This document shows, in pieces, positions 8,962 through 21,675 of a DNA stretch of 64,000 nucleotides (its first letter is position 1; the number at the start of each line of letters is the position of its first letter). Both the position numbers and the translations under genes were made by a program. The DNA comes from Selaginella moellendorffii (Eukaryota > Streptophyta > Lycopodiopsida > Selaginellales > Selaginellaceae), in NCBI RefSeq assembly GCF_000143415.4, contig NW_003314301.1:1362314-1426313 (forward strand), written 5' to 3'. The notes under the pieces are model-generated. The model ran no database searches. It saw only the letters and a list, made by a program, of their open reading frames with translations, and was not told the origin of the DNA.

Positions 8962-10589
8962 CCAAATCGCAACAATGAAACTTTGGAACAACGTTTCGCA
9001 AATCTCCTAAGGGTAACAATCTGCAAAGAGTCATGTTCCATGATTAGTGTCAAGCGAGGCTGTTCTTTTCCCACCGCCACAAATTCAAACTTTGGTACCA
9101 CCCAGACACACTCTTGGCCCGGCCTGAAACACTGGAAACCGTGACGAACTCACCATCTTGGATCCATCTCTGGCTTAAACTCGAGGCAATCCTTCCCAAA
9201 CATTCCCCTTTTCCGTCTGGGAGTTCTTCATGGCTGTAGTATCATATGGAACTGGAAGATAAGAGCTGCTTGCGAGTAGAGCTGTCGTAAGAGAATTTAC
9301 CTTCGCCAGTATACTTCCACTCGTCTGATAATTTATTTTTGACCTCAGGTTGAAAAGAACCAGGAGCAGCGGTGTCCTTCCCCGCCAGCACGAATGTCTC
9401 TGAGAGGTTTTATTCACTGAAAGAGCAAGTCGAAAGCGTGAATTCTTACAACTGGAGTTTCTTGCGTGTCACAGCTTTACATGAGATGAAATATGAGTCA
9501 AGACGGCAAATAGCAATGACAAGCTACTGTTTTATCTGCTGGAAACCTAGTGATATCCACGCAGGTGTTCCAGATCCGGTAGCTCAGCTTCCAGATTTGC
9601 AGCCACTGAGCACGCGGGTAGAATGCACAATACAGCACCCCCCTTTATTTAGGGTGAGCGATTTGCATGCCACCTCATTGCTTACATAGGTATGCCTATT
9701 TCTCATCACGTAGTTTATATACTATTCACTGGCTAATTATAAAATTATAGTTGTTAACATATGAGTTAAAACACCTACTAATTAAAATTTAACGTTACTA
9801 GATTAGAGTTAGTCGTTAAACATTTAGGGTGCAGAGCTGGGCGAGGAAATGAGGAGTGAGCATGGCAGAGGCAGCCATGTAAGAGAAGGATGCTGTATTG
9901 TGCATTTCTCCCGAGTATGGAGAAGCCTACTCAATGTTGCAAATGAGGCACTCGATTCGCCGTGGCGGATTCACAGTAGCCACACTGCCAATCCCTGGAT
10001 CACTAAGTACCTCCAAGATGAGCATCGTGAGAGCAAGCGATTGCCAGGTCCACGCTTGTTCAGTGAAGCCTTAGAAGATTTTCCCGCCAAAACTCTTTGC
10101 TATGGCTCTTGGAAGGTATGGAATCTCCCTTAAGATATGGGAGCCAAAAACATACTGGAGAACAAATGGCTTGGCTGTGGCATATGACAAGGATTATTTA
10201 ACTTAGCAATAGCAGGTGAGTGTTTGAAAACTTCTTAAATTTTTTTTCACTTATTGGATGCCGTTCTTTTTCAGTACCTTGCTTTTGCAATTCAAACTAT
10301 ACCTACACAGTCAACAGTTGAATTCCTGGTGATAAGAAGTAAAAGTGCTTCTTCCATCATTTGTATATATCGGCTGGGATCCTTGTTTTCTACACAAACA
10401 TCAGTCTTATATCACCTTACAATTTAGATGTTATGCCATTATCACAATTACAAGGGCAATTGGAGTTTCCATGGTTTTATACACCATCCCCATAATTGAG
10501 TGAGAAAACAAAGAGAGTGATATTTATAGCTTTTCTCTTCTTTCAAATCCTTTTGTATTTCTCCCTCTCCAAAAGAATTCATTTTGGAC
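8962..10589. other. intergenic after the NLR; no gene recognised
   Basis: Short frames exist (for example 9372-9689 and 9849-10133, plus strand), but they show no family features or matching splice sites that I can recognise. The first few hundred bases are probably the 3' untranslated region or eroded end of the NLR. From about 9700 the base composition turns AT-rich. Confidence 0.5.
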
Positions 10590-11570
10590 AAAAACACTAG
10601 AATACTATTTGATTAAGGAAGAAGTATTCAATAGTAGTTGCAAATGCACTAACAAAAGTTCCACTTTCAACTTAGTGAGTCAAGTAGTCAAAAACAATAA
10701 TGACATACTCATTGTTAGTAGTTAATCATGCTCATCAAATTAAATGCCACCAACTCAAACAGATGGGAAATTGCAATTAACTTTAACCATCCTTCCACAG
10801 CACAAGGGGAAGTCTTATGAGTTTAGCACTAATCACAATTATGTATATACTGAATAACATAGAAAGACCACCTCCGGCCAATAAAAAGATCTGTGCAACT
10901 TCTCTACCACATGACAATATCCTATATGCTTGTCTAGAATAGAAGAATCATGGTACGGATGAAGAAAGTGTGGAATAAAGATCAAAAGTACTCAGTTATA
11001 AATGATTATTAGGATCCTTCCCCACAAAATAAATAAGATAGTTCTTAAAGCGATATTAAGAATGTAAATGCCGAAATTGCAAATTATTAGCAAGTGATGC
11101 AAAATTTTCAAACCCATCATAAAGACTTTGGATCTACAGTTGAACCTTTTTGAGCCTCACAAACCTCAACAATAAAAGATAAATCTTACTCTGCACTTTG
11201 TGGATATTTAACATCAAGTACAACAAACACCGATAGCATGGAATTCTCATCCAAAAAATCCATAAATGCTAACAAGTTTGTAAAAAATATTAAAAGAGAG
11301 TGATGAAGGAAGAAGAGTTTTAGAAAGGGCATCAACATTAGTTATAAAATCCCTCGAGCAATAAATAACATCAAAATCATATATCTAAAACTTCAAAGCC
11401 CACTAAGTAATATGACTAACCAAGTTCTTCCATTTCGATAATAAAATAACAATAGCATGATCACCTTCTAGCAATGTTTGAGAACCATATAGATATGTAT
11501 GAAGTTTCTCAAAACCCCAAACTACTGCTAAATTCTTATTCTCTATTATTCACCTCCGTTGGTTGTAATG
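10590..11570 (-). pseudogene. decayed Ty3/gypsy RNase H-integrase remnant
   Basis: Translating the minus strand in pieces gives, first, a gypsy RNase H-like block (about 11560-11290): 'NLAVVWGFEKLHTYLYGSQT', '..DHAIVILL..' and 'SRDFITNVDALSKTLLP', which align to the usual pattern around 'TDHKAL' and 'NADALSR'. Further on (about 10930-10650) comes an integrase-like block with 'LHRSFYWPEV', resembling the zinc-binding and catalytic-core start. The order on the minus strand matches a gypsy pol. Stops and frameshifts are frequent and there is an excess of A and T, as expected of an old methylated element. Confidence 0.5.
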
Positions 11571-11639
11571 TACAGCAATAGTGAGCTTCCCTGGTATATA
11601 GTTGCTAATCAAAACTCAAGAAGAAACTTGTGAAGAGGT

Positions 11640-12710
11640 TGAGCTTCTTGGGTTGCCCACCTAGAGATCTACCCTCCTTGTTAGAGAAATCAAGGTGAGA
11701 TTCAACTCCAAAGCTCAACCGTACTGATACTAAAGCCAAGTAGTTACTTGTGTCAAGTTAGGCATAGGCCAAAACCATCATAGCCCACGCAATGATGTTG
11801 CAGTTCTTTATCTCCTGGCAAACATTCTGAGCATCTTCCAAGCTCCTAGATATGGCATACATGTTGATCAACTTGGAAAAGGTCCAAGTCATGTGCATGG
11901 CTTAAGCAACCATGAATGTTCTAGCATCTAGCGAGCAGCCTTCTGAAGACATCTGAGCAAACAATGTCAAGACCATTTCCACTTCTCCATTCTCAACCTA
12001 CCCAAGAATTAAGGTATTTCACACAACATCATCATGGATAGAAGTCCTCTTGAATAGCCTATGAGCATCCACCAGGCTCCCTACATATCCAGCATTGAGT
12101 TCTTAATAGAATTCATATCACAGCCACACTTTGCAGCTTCAGCGTCTTCTCCAGCGATACCACTTTCATGAGCTTCCCATTGACATGAGTTCTGACTTCT
12201 CTCATTGCAAGGCTAGCACAGCCCTTGACTGCTGCTAGGAAAGTTAAGAAGACCTGTCCAGTGCACCATTCGTTAATGTCCATAAAGATCTTGAAAGGCT
12301 GCATAGCCTTGCATAGCTAAGCATCAAAGCATTCACAGTCACAATGTTATGAACTGGCATACTGCTGCTTGCATGATCGAGACCCCCACAATTACCAGCA
12401 AGCTTGCCAGAAAAATGTCAGTCTCATGCTGATTTCTAGTCTTTTCTTTAAAGCTAAAGCTTTCACCACCTTGCCATCAGCTTTGTCCATTCTTCTCAAG
12501 CAGCCAGTCTCATGCATGCCTTGGCTTCTATTTGGGAGAAAATGTTGCCGCACTTGATTGCCATGGCATAGACGAGCTTTCTTCTTGCGAGCTCTCTCGA
12601 CCTATTACATTGCTTCAATGCAGTAAGATGCTAATCCGAGCGCTTGCCATGATCCAGGTGTGCCAGATTGATGCTCATCATTGCCACATCGTTGTTGTGA
12701 TCGTACCCTT
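11640..12710 (-). pseudogene. pentatricopeptide-repeat (PPR) pseudogene, copy 2
   Basis: Minus-strand translation in pieces shows PPR-like strings such as 'LVDAHRLFKRTSIHDDVVWN', 'LINMYAISRSLEDAQNV', 'NCNIIAWAMMVLAYA' and, closer to the 5' end, a continuous stretch at 12113-12304. Each resembles the 'Y.KCG.l.dA..vFd.m...d.vsWn.mi..y' consensus of plant P/PLS-type PPR proteins. Frameshifts and stops interrupt the frame repeatedly. The 5' end near 12600-12690 matches the leader of the PPR remnant at 20613-21590. The copy continues across the short promoter into a proteasome alpha-2 fragment at 12736, so both were duplicated together. Confidence 0.65.
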
Positions 12711-12735
12711 GAGAGGAAGAGAATCTCAGGGAGAG

Positions 12736-12925
12736 ATGGGCGATAGTCAGTACTCACTTACTACTTTCAGGTAAATCGAAAGCTTCGCTCTAGCTACTGT
12801 TGAGCTGTTGTATGCTCTCACAGCCGTGACTGATAGGCAGGATCAAAGGTAATTTCTCTCTTTCCTATGATCTTACCTTGTGGCATTTGCAATGGAGTTG
12901 TCATTAGAGTTAGTCTTTGGGACTA
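12736..12925 (+). pseudogene. proteasome alpha-2 5' fragment (exons 1-3), degenerate copy
   Basis: Exon 1 (from ATG at 12736, '[11 protein letters not shown]') and its splice donor are preserved. Intron 1 and most of exon 2 are deleted or mutated: 'ALTAVTD' remains, the acceptor and the '[11 protein letters not shown]' coding part are gone. Exon 3 is only recognisable as 'NGVVI'-like sequence near 12895-12915. It then runs into retroelement DNA and the assembly gap. The intact parent gene lies at 21676-22988. Confidence 0.8.
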
Positions 12926-12944
12926 TTGTGAAAATTTATTCAAT

Positions 12945-13058
12945 ATAGATTGGTGCTAGATTGGAAATTTGGACACAAGAATAACACTATCATGTTTAGG
13001 GCAATTTTTACATTCTGTAGATCTATTAATTAGCAAATTAAATAATTTCCATAAATAG
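12945..13058 (+). repeat. repeat fragment shared with 50670-50785
   Basis: About 110 bp starting near 'GATTGGAAATTTGGACAC' and ending at 'CCATAAATAG' matches 50670-50785 with mostly C-to-T and G-to-A differences. It runs into the assembly gap. It is probably part of an LTR of the AT-rich element that follows the gap. Confidence 0.55.
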
Positions 13059-14000
13059 NNNNNNNNNNNNNNNNNNNNNNNNNNNNNNNNNNNNNNNNNN
13101 NNNNNNNNNNNNNNNNNNNNNNNNNNNNNNNNNNNNNNNNNNNNNNNNNNNNNNNNNNNNNNNNNNNNNNNNNNNNNNNNNNNNNNNNNNNNNNNNNNNN
13201 NNNNNNNNNNNNNNNNNNNNNNNNNNNNNNNNNNNNNNNNNNNNNNNNNNNNNNNNNNNNNNNNNNNNNNNNNNNNNNNNNNNNNNNNNNNNNNNNNNNN
13301 NNNNNNNNNNNNNNNNNNNNNNNNNNNNNNNNNNNNNNNNNNNNNNNNNNNNNNNNNNNNNNNNNNNNNNNNNNNNNNNNNNNNNNNNNNNNNNNNNNNN
13401 NNNNNNNNNNNNNNNNNNNNNNNNNNNNNNNNNNNNNNNNNNNNNNNNNNNNNNNNNNNNNNNNNNNNNNNNNNNNNNNNNNNNNNNNNNNNNNNNNNNN
13501 NNNNNNNNNNNNNNNNNNNNNNNNNNNNNNNNNNNNNNNNNNNNNNNNNNNNNNNNNNNNNNNNNNNNNNNNNNNNNNNNNNNNNNNNNNNNNNNNNNNN
13601 NNNNNNNNNNNNNNNNNNNNNNNNNNNNNNNNNNNNNNNNNNNNNNNNNNNNNNNNNNNNNNNNNNNNNNNNNNNNNNNNNNNNNNNNNNNNNNNNNNNN
13701 NNNNNNNNNNNNNNNNNNNNNNNNNNNNNNNNNNNNNNNNNNNNNNNNNNNNNNNNNNNNNNNNNNNNNNNNNNNNNNNNNNNNNNNNNNNNNNNNNNNN
13801 NNNNNNNNNNNNNNNNNNNNNNNNNNNNNNNNNNNNNNNNNNNNNNNNNNNNNNNNNNNNNNNNNNNNNNNNNNNNNNNNNNNNNNNNNNNNNNNNNNNN
13901 NNNNNNNNNNNNNNNNNNNNNNNNNNNNNNNNNNNNNNNNNNNNNNNNNNNNNNNNNNNNNNNNNNNNNNNNNNNNNNNNNNNNNNNNNNNNNNNNNNNN
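13059..14000. other. assembly gap (942 N)
   Basis: An unbroken run of N. It falls inside repeat DNA, between a repeat fragment and the AT-rich element at 14001 onward, so the gap probably holds retroelement sequence. Confidence 0.99.
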
Positions 14001-17000
14001 AATTTACTTGACCAGATCATTTTGACATTGAGTATGTAGTTTTTTATTTATTTATTTTCTTGTTAATGATAGCTTATTTATAGTGCCTGTTGTATATGCA
14101 AACTAGAAAGTTATAAAAGGATATAAAACTTTTGTAGCTCTTTATTTATTTCTATTAAACCGTTTTGATCTTTCCTTGGCCTATTACTAGAAAATCCATG
14201 GACTGCAGCTTGGTGCATAATAAACATGAGGAAGTGCACATCCTCTTGTAGAAAGATTTGAGACTTTGGATGGAAATTCCTGTAAAAGAAGCAAATAATA
14301 AAGTTCAACATTCACTATAGATGGGAAGTGATAGAGCATAATAAAATTTAGATTTCCTTCCTTCCCGTTTAATTGCACATGTGATGATCAATTTCTCAAT
14401 TAGATTGGGTGAAGATTAATAAAGGGTTTAGCAAGACTGACCTCCCACTATCATAGCAATAATAAAAGAATGTTCAAAAGAATTTGCCTAAAAGTAATTT
14501 TTGATACCTATAGTCATATTTATGACACTCTCCCCTCTTTAATGAAGATCAACATCCTCCTCGATGTATATTTTAGTCTAGAGCATTGCCAAATAAACAA
14601 TTCCAAAAAAAATTCATGGTATTCACACTTTGTAAGAAATGCACAAACTAGGGGGCAATTTCTTTATTTAACGCAAATATACTACCACTCAGACACCTTT
14701 TGATTGTTATCAACAAGGAAATAACTAACAAAGTTACCCATTTTTCTTACTCTGAATGTTATCCAAGTTATAAAAGATTATATGTCTTTACTTATAGGTG
14801 ATATAAAGAGAGAAGCCAAAGCTTCAACCCTCATTCGCAAACAAATCAAATCTAATTTAAATAGATTATTGTAAATAAGTAGTTAGAGTTATTTACACAG
14901 TTATGCCCTTTTAACAAAATAACAAACATCAAGAGACAGGTGAATAATATGACCAATTGACAATAGCTACCCCATGATTAAAATTTTTAATATACACATA
15001 AAGTGCTAAAACTAGTCTATTTATACTAGCCCAAAGTAGAAGATCAACATATGAACAATATTAAAGTTATACACAAAGATATTTTAGAGACATTGAATTA
15101 TCAATAAATAAATATTACATTAAAACATAAGAGTATTGCAATTAAATTACCATCCAAGAACCCAGTATAGTAAAGGAACTACTAAGATCATGATAATTGG
15201 AAGATATAGGATTAACCATCTAATAAAATTCAATTGCAAATGTACCATAAACTTTTAATTATCAAAGATTGCAAATAGTAACTTATAAAAGACAACTAAA
15301 AAAATATAAAGTATAATTAATAGATAAAAAAATGCTTTCAAATGTATCACATAAAGAAAATAACATCTTAATCTATTAGAATAATAATCCATAAAACAGA
15401 GTGAATGTCGCAAGGGCCAACAATCACTTGGTCATATGAACTATCACATGAACCAATCTAAATAGATCTTGGACAACAACACTAAGGAACTAAAGTTGTT
15501 AAAATAAGCATCAACAATATCTTATTGATATCTCAAACCTAAAAGGCCAATCTAAATTAAACCACAAAGATTATATAATAATACAAAAAGCCAAAATCCA
15601 TCAAAAAGAACAATTAATTGTCATGAAAAATCATTAATCATCCTATTAATAGAAAGATGCATAATCATTATTGAATAAATAATCTACCATCTCAAACAAT
15701 AACAAATCATTCAAATCAACAATAATTAAACAAAACATTTGAAAAAGATAATCAACTATTCTAGATAATAGTCAATCATCATTAATGATTGCCAAATGTA
15801 AACATCAACTTCAACATCGAAGCAAATGAGCCAAAATGCTTTCTTTAACAATTCCTAACAAATGGAATAATGAGCATGAGAATTCAAAGAACCAAAAGCT
15901 TGAAAAAGTATATAACTAAATCTCACCTAATAATGATCATAATTCTCACATGAATTAACTTTAATGCTAAAAAAGAAATCATAGTATAACCCATAATATC
16001 TATATCTATAAGCTAAACTTCATAATATAAAAGCTAATAAAGAACATATTTGCATTAATTCAAAAACCAAGTATAACAAAGCTATACTCAATAAGTGACC
16101 ACTAAATAGATCCTCCATAAATCCACTTTTTATATCAAGGCATAACTCACTTTATAACAAATACAATAAGAATTATCAATGATTGATATATCCTTAATTC
16201 AAATTCAACAAGGAACTAACAAATTTAATATCGACCACTAACTCTTTTGTTTACAGAATTAGTATAGTCCATGATTAAATCACTTTTCAAAGAAAAACCA
16301 AATCTCATATAGCTAATTTAACTTGCCATTTAGTTTGTTTAAACACCAACAATAATTGCTAACTAGGAAAATACACAAATGCTAATAACAAAAAGGTACA
16401 GTTAACTATCAACACTATCTTTATTAAGATTAGTGGAACGAAATATCAATCTTCATTAAGCATAATTACTCACCAATCATATAAACCACAGATGGAAAAT
16501 TCAATATTTTAAATATATTTGTGAAGACAATATCTCTTCTCACTTCAATCTTAATTTGAATAATACTAATGTTTCAACATCACTTTGATGCCATCAATAC
16601 CAAAACAAAGGTAGAAGAAAGTGAGAATGAATCATTAATCAATATTCTATAGCAACCAAGCTAACTAAGGTCAAAGATACCTTATATAGTATTTGAGATG
16701 AATTCTTCAATAATACTAAGCTATAAGTAACACATCATCAAGGAATGAATCACCACATCCAAAATTTAATGCAATTTAACATTATAAACTAAACACAATT
16801 AAACAATATGTTAATATGAAAAAACCATAGAAGCCCAAGAACACAATCCTTCGTAAGACCATCTAGTAAGCAAGCCTATCATTCCTAAATCATTATGAAG
16901 CTAAGCAAGTGTTAATAATCCTTGACAAAGTTTATAAGTAATCACTAGTCACAAAATAACTAACAATCACTTTTCCACTCACCTTCATAAAACCTAATCA

Positions 17001-20000
17001 CAAACTCATATCATCAAGTTATATACTTGTCTAACAGAAAAATAACACTCCACTTACAACATATAAGAACATGGATAAGTATGGACAAAATGACTACTCA
17101 AATTTAATTCAATTGCAATAAGCTCACTAACATATCTAGTCAATAGTGCTAAGCATAAATGAAGACACTAGTTAGACATGATTAACACTCAGTCAAAACT
17201 AAAGTGAAGATTATAAGATGGACTCATATCACAACCTTCTAATATACAAGACTATTGTATGGGTACTAACATCTCAACTATAAACAACTAAGTTAAACAT
17301 TATTATCCTCAGTCAAGGCATAATGCCACTAAAACCAAATAAAGATCAATGAAAGTTCATTAGTTCATAGAGTTTAACATAATGCAAGGTGCAACTTGTC
17401 ACCAAGAATAACACAAAAAATAAAAGGCATAAAAGTCACTTTTCTAGAAAAGTGTAACAACCATTTTTTTACATTAACTTTAGACTTTATCCAACTCAAT
17501 TGCCTTAACATTAAAAGTTAGCATCCATTTTGGGCTATATCATATAAACTACCTACTAATATTTAAACTAACTAAAGTCAAATTCTACACTAGTTTGTAA
17601 TTGCTCAGGAAAATAGAATAGTTTTTGATTAATAGTTCAACCATTAGAAATGTCTAATAAAAATTGTAGAAAATTTTCCATCTTAGAAAAAGAATATCTC
17701 AATCTAATAATGCAAACTCTTAAGACTCAATCAATTTTCTCTTACATACAACTTCACAAATGTTCATTTCAAAATAAATTCTCATGATTTAATAATATGC
17801 TTAAATATTGAACATCATGCCTATATAATTGACATCCAACAATAATAACCACAAATGCCAATGAATTCCTAAACTTAATCATAAACACCGCATCTATAGA
17901 TATCTATATTACATTTACACTTTTTTTACTGATCTTCAAAATTCAGTATAAAGCTAAAAACACTAATAAAAAAATGACATGAAAAATACAGCTCTAAGTA
18001 AAAGTCCTCATCACTCAACATAACAATGCCACTCCCATTAACACTAATTTCTAGTAATGTCAATGCCTTGATTACACACTTTCTCCATCCAATGATCTAC
18101 TCCAAGTGATAATGAATCTACCAACAAATTAAAGTAGATAAATGTTATAACCTTTTTAAAATTTAAATGGGCAAATTTTCAAAGAACCATTTAGCATAAA
18201 ATAAATCACTCTTGAGAATTCAGTCAAAGCTACTATAACGTTACTTTGTGTAAGTAAATTAGCTTCACCATTAACCACTTTAGGGTTAATCATTTATTAA
18301 TCAAACAACTTTGTAAATACATTGCTCACGATCATATAAATATGATAAAGTAATCACAATGACTTGAGTGGGCATTTGATATTTGTATAAGCATTTATAA
18401 TAGTGACATAAGCGTTACTTGTGATATTGTTTGATTGGTGATCACATTTAATTTGACAAAATACAATATAAATGCCACACTTTGCCAATAGAGATTTATA
18501 ACACTTAACACCACTAACTTTGTTCACAATATAGACAAATTTATGCCACTATTTTTCAGACCAAACTCAAAATTAATCTAATATTAAGTTACTCAAGGAG
18601 CAATAGTAAAATTCCCTACAAAAGAATTGAGCATTGCAATTCAAGCCTTCAAATAACAAGCCTAGACAAAATGGTTTAATGGTTCTCTACTATCTATCCC
18701 ATAACTCACCACTTATAATACTATCATAATTAACATGCATCAAAGTAGAGAATCTTGATTGCGTGATGTGAATATGAGCAATGAGATCACATCTCATTGC
18801 CAAATCATTTCTCCAAAAAAGAAAAAATGATTTACATATTTAATCTATCATCCTTGATTACTCTCTTTTCAGACTCAACTTTGACTGAACCTCAAGTTTG
18901 CATTTACACTACCTTCAGTCCAATCCAAAAAAATTGTATAAGAGAGCACAACAATGAATAGTTAAACCAATAGACTAATCCTTATAATCTTAATTGATTC
19001 ACTCATCATCATGCCTAAGAAGGCTAGTGTTGTGTTAAACAACCACGGATTAACATATATGCCATTTATAGTAAACCTAAGGAAGGTTTATTTTTACCCA
19101 CGGTAACATAGAATAATTTATGGTACTTACTAATAAGCTAACATTAATCCCACCAACTCAAAATGTAATCTTAAGTTGCTAATGTGCACTTATGAGCCCA
19201 AATGAAAACTCATGTGAATGGAATATCTCAAAACCATCTTATGAACCTAAGCAAAAGCTCATACAATATAGTATGAAATAGTAACAAAAATTTATACCCA
19301 TGGAATGCATGTAAAGTTATAGCAACCAAATATATACCTACTTAAACCATGGTTTTCATTTTTGCATATACAATGAGACTAATCAACTAACCTCATTGGA
19401 TAGTACTTGTTGAAATAATATCCTTTTATACTAAATGTAATGTATGTGGTTTTCACCTTTTACCCTATAGTTATTTTCTTGTAATTTTACCCAACATTGA
19501 ATATTATGCCCATATAACTGATATCCAAGACCGACTTTTGCAAATGCTAATGAATACCAAAAAAATTTGATTGCAAAGACTACATCTTCAGATATTTATA
19601 TTGTATAAACACTTTTTTCAATCATCTTCAAAATCAAATATAAAGTTAAAAAAATTACTAAGCTTAATATTGCAAGGTTCCCAATATTAGCAAGTGCAAG
19701 TTAACAACATAAATTTTTCATCATCATATCAAGTATGTTTGACTAAATGATAATTTAGGATTTCCTTCCTTAATGCCCTTGCAGTCTAAATATAGATATA
19801 ATGATCAATTAGTTTGGGTGGAAATCGATAAAGGGTTTAGCAATATTAACCTTCTACCAAGGGAAAAATATCCAAAAAGATTTATTGATAGATAGCTTTC
19901 GATATTTATAATCACATTCACAACAGAATATTAAATTGCATAACTAACTCAAATGGCCCTTGATGAAAATGATATAATTATTAAAGTTATCATTATAATT

Positions 20001-20050
20001 GTTTGGGAGAAGGCTCCAATCTACATAAATTTTTGCGGTTAAACCATTAT
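14001..20050 (-). mobile_element. AT-rich, ORF-free LTR element (LARD-like), decayed
   Basis: No reading frame above about 80 codons exists in 6 kb. Roughly 15620-19460 is the reverse complement of 60170-64000. Bases corresponding to the primer binding site at 60197 are found at about 19417-19428 on the minus strand, mutated at the C/G positions. A polypurine-like tract lies near 14526-14545, and a short direct repeat links about 14330-14430 with 19745-19840 (shared 'ATAAAGGGTTTAGCAA'). Together these suggest a minus-oriented LTR element with a roughly 4.9 kb non-coding interior. A piece of the interior (about 17790-17990) is repeated at 19490-19700, so it has also been rearranged. Boundaries are approximate because the left end lies in the gap. 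Confidence 0.55.
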
Positions 20051-20612
20051 ACTTCATCCCAAAAATGATAAGTGGCAATCACTACAAAGTGATAGAACCA
20101 AATCATATATATCATCCCCAAGATTCCCATAGAAAAAATTCAATCAAACATAAGGATTAGTAATAAAAACAAAAGGAACTACACCATATACATGAATGCC
20201 ACCATTAATTAAGTTTGATTGATCAGTCACATAACATTGAGCAATTACACTAATTATTACTCTAGAGCTAGAGGATGAGGAAGTTGTTGCAAAGGAGGAA
20301 TATGTTATTTTGCTATAAAGATTGAACCAAAGGAAAAATTGAAAAGCAAAAGAGAAGAAATAAAAAGTTGTTGAAACACATCATATAAAAGCTAAATATA
20401 AACAAAAAAATACACAAATCTAAACACTCTTCAGGGAACAATTAAAACTGCTCCTCATTGAAAAGCACCATTTTTTGGAGTAGAAATATTCACACTGAGT
20501 ACGTTATGATGTCTGCATGATCATGAGCAGATGATCTGTGGCAATGCGCTGGGGAAAGGTCACAATCCACGGCGAGGAGGGAAACGAAAGTCACGACGTT
20601 TGGTTTCAGGCA
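20051..20612. other. AT-rich intergenic; nothing recognised
   Basis: Low-complexity A/T-rich DNA between the LTR element and the PPR remnant. No reading frame of note. Confidence 0.5.
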
Positions 20613-21590
20613 TTACAACTTGTGGAACTGGGAGAACACGAGCTCGCGGCTGTAACCTACTAGCAGTGCGTTCCAGCACACGAAATCCGGTCTAGATACC
20701 TGGTGAGCTTCGGTCTTGCCATTAAGTCCACCAGAGATTTTGCGCCGTAACTCGTGACCGTAGCGGCAGATTTCTCCCTCAAATTGCTGTCCACTTTGCA
20801 GCGCTGACAGATTCGCAGAAGCCTTGAGAGCAGCCACAAAATTTCCAGAGTTTGGAGAACATACCCCATCATCAAAGTGTTCCAGGAAGTCATGGTGCGA
20901 AGAACCATGCGGTTGAAAGTTCTTCTAGCGCCCCACCACCGCCGCGTTCAGCACAACGAGGTCCAAGTCAACACCGAATGGCAGCTTGACCTTACCATGA
21001 ATTTGACAAGTGGCGAGCAGCCTTCCCACCGCTTCCATTCGAGAGAAAAATCTCCAATGCCAGTCTTTCCTCGCGATTCTCAGCGTACCCGAGAATCAAA
21101 GACGTCCAAGAGACGACCGTGTGGAGCTCCATCCTGTCGAAAACCATTCGAGCATCAGTCAAGCTCCCACACTTGGCATAAGTTTCTACCAGACCATTTT
21201 GGACGAAGCTACGGACGACAGGCTCCTCGTTGAGAGCCATGGAATGAATCGCCATTGTCTTCTCCAAAGCCCCTAAACTCTTTTCGTTCCCTTTCTCTGC
21301 GAGATTTCCAGAAGCCTTGAGTACGATCGGCCTAGGCTTGCATCGCCGAGAAGAGCTCGAAAACGATGCCGCCTTCGCTGCTCTCGGAGCAGCCGCTGTG
21401 ACTGGGCATCCTGGCGCGCATCCGTGAGGCTGCGGCTCCATACAGCTAGAATTCCCCGGATCGCCGCGCTCGATCGCCGCGGCGTCGACAAGCTTGCTGA
21501 TCTCTCGACCTGCCGCATTGCTTCAATGCAGCCAAGCAGCTGCCGATCCAAGCGCTCGCCATGATCCAGGCGTGCCAGATCGAAGCTCAT
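20613..21590 (-). pseudogene. PPR protein remnant, head-to-head with proteasome alpha-2
   Basis: The minus-strand frame starts 'MSFDLARLDHGERLDRQLLG' at 21590 and then shifts. A second frame (21441-20992) contains clear PPR motifs: 'GLVETYAKCGSLTDARMVFD', 'HTVVSWTSLILGYAENREE'. A third (20908-20613) has 'TSWNTLMMGY' and 'SCAGTHC'-like pieces. At least two frameshifts separate these and only about three repeats remain, against ten or more in normal organellar PPR editing factors. The start codon is only 85 bp from that of proteasome alpha-2. A short functional protein is unlikely. Confidence 0.75.
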
Positions 21591-21675
21591 CGTTGTCGCG
21601 TCAGAAAGAGGGAAATATTTCTATCTAGTAAAGAACCCTAAGAAGAGATTTTAGGGTTTTGCGAGAGGGAGAGAG
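21591..21675. promoter_or_regulatory. 85-bp shared promoter with teloboxes
   Basis: It separates the divergent PPR remnant and proteasome alpha-2 start codons. It contains AACCCTAA (about 21636-21643) and TTTTAGGGTTTT (about 21649-21660), the telobox type typical of plant housekeeping promoters. A decayed copy of this junction exists at about 12700-12735. Confidence 0.6.

Noticed and set aside
12956-14020. 354-codon minus-strand frame
   Set aside because: It is nearly all N from the assembly gap; no real coding evidence.
20613-21590. Working PPR protein gene
   Set aside because: At least two frameshifts and too few repeats; only fragments of the motif remain.
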